Below are positions 4,303 through 7,453 of a stretch of 7,453 nucleotides of DNA, piece after piece. Each line of letters starts with the position of its first letter. Within the stretch, counting starts at the first letter, position 1. The DNA comes from an uncultured Sutterella sp. (GTDB lineage: Bacteria > Pseudomonadota > Gammaproteobacteria > Burkholderiales > Burkholderiaceae_F), in NCBI GenBank assembly GCA_900554675.1, contig USIM01000042.1:1-7453 (forward strand), read 5' to 3'. The notes under the pieces are model-generated. The model did no database searches and had not been told where the DNA came from. It saw only the letters and a list, made by a program, of their open reading frames with translations. A program made the position numbers and the translations under genes.

Positions 4303-6615
4303 ATGCCTCGTCCTAAAATTGTAAAGACGAAGCGAAACACCACGCGTAAACCAGCAAAGTCGGCCGGTCGAGTCAAGAGTTATGTCGAACAGGAGCTCAC
4401 CCAAAAAGCGGTGGCTATTTTATTGTCGAGTGCCACAGAGCTTGATCCAGGTGAATTGTACGTTTTGCTCCAACAAGACTACAGAAAGCTCAACGACAAG
4501 ATGTTTAATGCCGTTTTGATGCGATTGATGGATGACTCCCGCATTTCCTATAACGCACAAAACAATACCTTCAGCCATCCGAGCGCCAAAGTCAGAACCG
4601 GCGTGGTGCTTTGCTACGCACAAAACTATCCCTTCGTGGTCGACGATGAAACCGGTCAAAAGATTCCGATCATTGAAGACAAAGCTCGCCAGTATTTGCC
4701 CGGAGACAAGGTCAATTTCGGCTACGGCCCCATGAATTCAACAGCCATTATTAAAGAGGTGGTTGAGCACTCTGTGACGGAAATCGTGGGTGAAGTCAAA
4801 TGTGCCGTCAAAAGAAACGGTACGAAGAGCTATCACTTCAGAAAGTTCGATCCGCGTTTAAGTTACTTAAGTGTGGGCTTTACGCAAAAAGAAGAAAAGC
4901 TTGATGCTTGGGTTGACAAGAAGGTTGTCGCTCGCATTGTCGGCTACCCCAGTGATGACAACCCCAAGGTGTCGATTGAAATTCAACACGAGTTGGTTGT
5001 CAATAACGATGCAGAGTTAGAAGTTGAATTGGCCGTCCGTCAGTTTGGCGTTCCGCATGAATTCAGTACAGAGACGCTTCAAGAGACGGAAAAGTTGCCC
5101 TCTCGTGTTATGGCCAAAGATCGTGCCCGTCGTGTGGACTTGCGTGATGTGCCGTTTTGTACGATTGACGGTGAGGATGCCCGAGACTTTGACGATGCGG
5201 TCTTTGCTCAACCGTTGGAAAACGGGGATTGTCGTCTCTTGGTTGCCATTGCCGACGTCAGCCACTACGTTAAGCCTGGTCAGCCTTTGGATAAAGACGC
5301 CCAGCTTCGTTCCACCTCTGTTTATTTCCCGCGCCGGGTCATTCCGATGTTGCCGGAAAAGCTCAGTAACGGTATTTGTTCTTTAAATCCCGGTGTCGAG
5401 CGTTGCACGATGGTCTGCGACATGATCATTTCACCTTTGGGAATGGTCACGGCTTATCAGTTCTACCCGGCGCTGATTTTGTCTCATGCGCGCTTAACCT
5501 ATACGGACGTTTGGTCTTATTTGTCTGGTAGCAGTACGGATGAACAAAAGCTCCCCTCTGACATGAAGCCCCAATTGGATGCTCTCTACGACCTCTACAA
5601 AGTCTTACGTAAGGCCCGTGAGCGTCGCGGTGCCATTGATTTCACAACGCGAGAATCTCAAGCGCTCACTAATGACATGGGTGAAGTGGTGGCCATTGTT
5701 GCACGAGAACTCACCGACGCCAACCGTTTGATTGAAGAGTGCATGTTAGCGGCCAACACGTGTGCCGCTGACTTTATCGCTCGCCACGATCGTTTATGTT
5801 TGTACCGCGTGCATGATGCACCGTCAGTTGAACGCTTAAAGCAATTACGCCAAATGTTAAGTGGTTTCGGTTTGCAATTGCGAGGCGGGGATCATCCGAC
5901 GGCGGCGGACTATGAAGAGGTGATTGAACAAATTGCCGGTCGCCCCTATGCTGATGAAGTGCAAATGCTCTTGTTGCGTTCCATGCAACGTGCGGTTTAT
6001 GCACCGGACAATATCGGTCACTACGGTTTGGGCTATGAAGCCTATACGCACTTCACTTCGCCCATCCGTCGCTATCCAGACCTTTTGGTCCACCGTACGA
6101 TTCGCTCCATTTTGTCACGTCGTCACTATCAACCCGAAGTCTATGAGGCCTCGTGTGCCGTGTTAACGAGCTACAGCGGTCAAGGGTTAGAGCGTACGCT
6201 TCAAGCAATGCCTAAGGTTACGGCCAATACAAAGTTTGTTCAAGGCAAAGACGACTGGGTTCGTCTCGGTAAGATTACATCGGCTTGCGAGCGTCGTGCC
6301 GATGAAGCCAGCCGCGATGTGATGGCATGGTTAAAGTGCCGCTACATGAAGGCCAACGCCAAGGGTAATAAGACCTATAAGGGGCGCATCACTGCCGTTA
6401 CCCAATTCGGGATCTATGTGGAATTGGATGAAATTTTCGTTGAAGGCTTTGTCCACATCTCGAATTTGGGCTATGACTACTTTATTTACGCCGCTGACGG
6501 CACGTTGGTGGGTCAAGACTTTGGTGAACGCTTCGCCGTGGGTGACCGTGTTAAGGTGAAGGTCATGGAAATTGACGAAGATCGTCGTCGAATTGACTTC
6601 CGACTCGTCAAATAA
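4303..6615 (+). CDS. rnr: Ribonuclease R (3'-5' exoribonuclease, RNB family)
   Basis: RNase R degrades structured RNA processively 3' to 5' and acts in mRNA decay, rRNA quality control and trans-translation. From the ATG at 4303 it has 770 residues. The order is: a basic N-terminus (10 Lys/Arg, no acidic residue, in the first 25), a winged-helix region (about 32-91), cold-shock domains (about 97-230), and the RNB catalytic domain opening with RVDLRDVPFCTIDGEDARDFDDA, the metal-binding aspartates being D289, D295, D297 and D298. FTSPIRRYPDL follows at 584-594, and a C-terminal S1 domain (about 691-769, YKGRITAVTQFGIYVELDE). E. coli RNase R (813 aa) has a long Lys-rich tail after S1; here the protein stops at FRLVK. 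The frame is open back to a TTG at 4243, but that lies inside the inverted repeat and would span the tRNA promoter, so I prefer 4303, with TTG 4285 (after GAGAG) as an alternative. No strong ribosome site is seen. rlmB follows after 51 bases. Confidence 0.97.
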   Translation: MPRPKIVKTKRNTTRKPAKSAGRVKSYVEQELTQKAVAILLSSATELDPGELYVLLQQDYRKLNDKMFNAVLMRLMDDSRISYNAQNNTFSHPSAKVRTGVVLCYAQNYPFVVDDETGQKIPIIEDKARQYLPGDKVNFGYGPMNSTAIIKEVVEHSVTEIVGEVKCAVKRNGTKSYHFRKFDPRLSYLSVGFTQKEEKLDAWVDKKVVARIVGYPSDDNPKVSIEIQHELVVNNDAELEVELAVRQFGVPHEFSTETLQETEKLPSRVMAKDRARRVDLRDVPFCTIDGEDARDFDDAVFAQPLENGDCRLLVAIADVSHYVKPGQPLDKDAQLRSTSVYFPRRVIPMLPEKLSNGICSLNPGVERCTMVCDMIISPLGMVTAYQFYPALILSHARLTYTDVWSYLSGSSTDEQKLPSDMKPQLDALYDLYKVLRKARERRGAIDFTTRESQALTNDMGEVVAIVARELTDANRLIEECMLAANTCAADFIARHDRLCLYRVHDAPSVERLKQLRQMLSGFGLQLRGGDHPTAADYEEVIEQIAGRPYADEVQMLLLRSMQRAVYAPDNIGHYGLGYEAYTHFTSPIRRYPDLLVHRTIRSILSRRHYQPEVYEASCAVLTSYSGQGLERTLQAMPKVTANTKFVQGKDDWVRLGKITSACERRADEASRDVMAWLKCRYMKANAKGNKTYKGRITAVTQFGIYVELDEIFVEGFVHISNLGYDYFIYAADGTLVGQDFGERFAVGDRVKVKVMEIDEDRRRIDFRLVK

Positions 6616-6624
6616 AGGTACAAT
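6593..6624 (+). promoter_or_regulatory. Possible internal promoter for rlmB
   Basis: TACAAT (6619-6624, five of six -10 matches) lies just past the rnr stop, and TTGACT (6593-6598, five of six -35 matches) lies within the last rnr codons. The spacer is 20 bases, longer than the usual 16-18, which weakens the pair. A start near 6631 would leave a leader of about 36 nt. No hairpin terminator separates rnr from rlmB, so read-through is also expected. Confidence 0.35.
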
Positions 6625-6666
6625 ATCGGTTTAATTTTTTTCAGTTTCACTTGTTAGGTTTGAAAC

Positions 6667-7413
6667 ATGGCTAAGAATATGGTTTTGGCGGGTTTTCACG
6701 CCGTGGGCGCCCGTCTTCGTAATGCCCCTGATAGCATTTTGACGGTTTATGTGGATCCGTCACGTCACGACAAGCGTATGGTGCAAATGCGTGAAGAGTT
6801 GGACGCTGCCGGCATCCGTGTGATGCACGCTTCTCACGAACGTTTAAGCGGTATGGTCAGTAAAGACGTTCCGCACCAAGGCATTGTGGCTATGGCCAAA
6901 GAACTTGACATGGGCATGAGCTTTGACGAATTGATGGATGAGATTCGTCCGGACTCCTTGTTCTTGATTTTGGACGGTATTACCGACCCGCGTAACTTCG
7001 GTGCTTGCTTGCGCTCGGCCGATGCAGCGGGCGTTCACGCCGTGATTATCCCGAAGGATCGTTCCGCTTCCATGACGCCTGCTGCCGCTAAGGCTGCTGC
7101 CGGTGCCTCTGAAACGGTACCGGTGGTTCAAGTGACGAACTTGGCCGCTGCTATTGTCGAATTGCGTGATGCTGGTGTGACGGTGGTGGGCGCAGCCGGT
7201 GAAGCCACGAAGTTGATTTACGACTTTAATCAAACGGGCGCCTTTGCTTGGGTAATGGGTGCCGAAGGCCCCGGTCTTCGTCAACTGACGCGCAAGCGCT
7301 GTGACGATTTAGCCAAGATTCCGTTGACGGGTTCCGTTGAAAGTTTGAACGTCTCCGTTGCCACGGGTATCTGCTTATTTGAAGCCGTCCGTCAACGCAC
7401 GCAAAAGCAATAA
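6667..7413 (+). CDS. rlmB: 23S rRNA (guanosine-2251-2'-O)-methyltransferase RlmB
   Basis: RlmB is a SPOUT (SpoU/TrmH) enzyme that uses SAM to 2'-O-methylate G2251 in the P-loop of 23S rRNA. The 248 residues match the family length. Residues 1-75 form the N-terminal RNA-binding domain, opening with LAGFHAVGARL and ending in VPHQGIVAMAK (68-78). The trefoil-knot catalytic domain follows with all three motifs: LDGITDPRNFGACLRSADAAG (102-122, with the catalytic-site N110 and R116), VMGAEGPGLR (196-205), and IPLTGSVESLNVSVATGICLFEA (218-240). The ATG at 6667 is preceded by TTAGG ending 8 bases upstream. It lies 51 bases after rnr on the same strand, an arrangement common in Proteobacteria. Nothing is truncated or unusual. 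TrmH-like paralogues are an alternative, but the rnr neighbour and motif details favour RlmB. Confidence 0.95.
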   Translation: MAKNMVLAGFHAVGARLRNAPDSILTVYVDPSRHDKRMVQMREELDAAGIRVMHASHERLSGMVSKDVPHQGIVAMAKELDMGMSFDELMDEIRPDSLFLILDGITDPRNFGACLRSADAAGVHAVIIPKDRSASMTPAAAKAAAGASETVPVVQVTNLAAAIVELRDAGVTVVGAAGEATKLIYDFNQTGAFAWVMGAEGPGLRQLTRKRCDDLAKIPLTGSVESLNVSVATGICLFEAVRQRTQKQ

Positions 7414-7453
7414 TTAGAAATCTTCTCTAAGAGCCGATGGTGTCTCCTTGGGG

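Noticed and set aside
5024..5386. 120-codon open frame in another phase within rnr
   Set aside because: It overlaps the catalytic RNB domain and its composition (many Arg, Val, Ser) is typical of a frame shadow.
6844..7284. 146-codon open frame antisense to rlmB
   Set aside because: It is a shadow of a strongly conserved gene: low-complexity composition rich in His, Arg and Thr, with no recognisable motif.
7414..7453. Terminator after rlmB
   Set aside because: TTAGA/TCTAA could form a 5-bp stem, but there is no T run and the window ends 40 bases past the stop, so no call is possible.

Overview
The window looks like a chromosomal segment of a Betaproteobacterium. The divergent pair of a tRNA-Leu(CAG) gene and rnr-rlmB, and the prmB-YheS pair, fit Burkholderiales. 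The moderate GC, the preference for TTG over CTG leucine codons and the unfamiliar small proteins suggest a gut Sutterellaceae member (Parasutterella or Sutterella-like). The taxonomy is inferred from protein character, not from a marker gene. No phage, insertion sequence, CRISPR array or defence island is visible.

Layout. Positions 1-2868 lie on the minus strand. Reading in transcription order, an EamA/DMT-type 10-TM transporter (2868-1969) is followed 35 nt later by an unrecognised 109-aa protein (1933-1604) and a rho-independent terminator (about 1554-1582). Then comes prmB (1481-640), the ribosomal protein uL3 glutamine methyltransferase, which has a damaged coding frame. Its stop overlaps by one base the start of an ABC-F ATPase of the YheS type (640 to beyond position 1). 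At about 2869-2997 transcription diverges, and an unrecognised 225-aa protein (2998-3675) is read on the plus strand, with a terminator-like hairpin over its last codons. A gene-poor stretch of about 460 bases follows (3676-4133). It holds the C-terminal scrap of a flavin disulfide-reductase gene on the minus strand and a weak candidate small ORF on the plus strand. A complete tRNA-Leu(CAG) with encoded CCA lies on the minus strand (4220-4134). It is divergent from rnr (RNase R) and rlmB (23S rRNA Gm2251 methyltransferase), which are on the plus strand and probably co-transcribed, with a possible internal promoter.

Functional theme. Most recognisable genes serve translation and RNA: ribosomal-protein methylation (prmB), a ribosome-associated ABC-F factor, a tRNA, RNA decay (rnr) and rRNA methylation (rlmB). 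The clearest anomaly is prmB. Both ends are well conserved, but about 26 expected residues after the NPPY motif are missing and the reading frame changes at a run of five C. This is either a recent inactivating deletion or an assembly error. Other points are an RNase R with a basic N-terminus and no basic C-terminal tail, a 9-bp perfect inverted repeat just 5' of the tRNA, and two proteins of unknown function. I see no convincing new multi-gene system.
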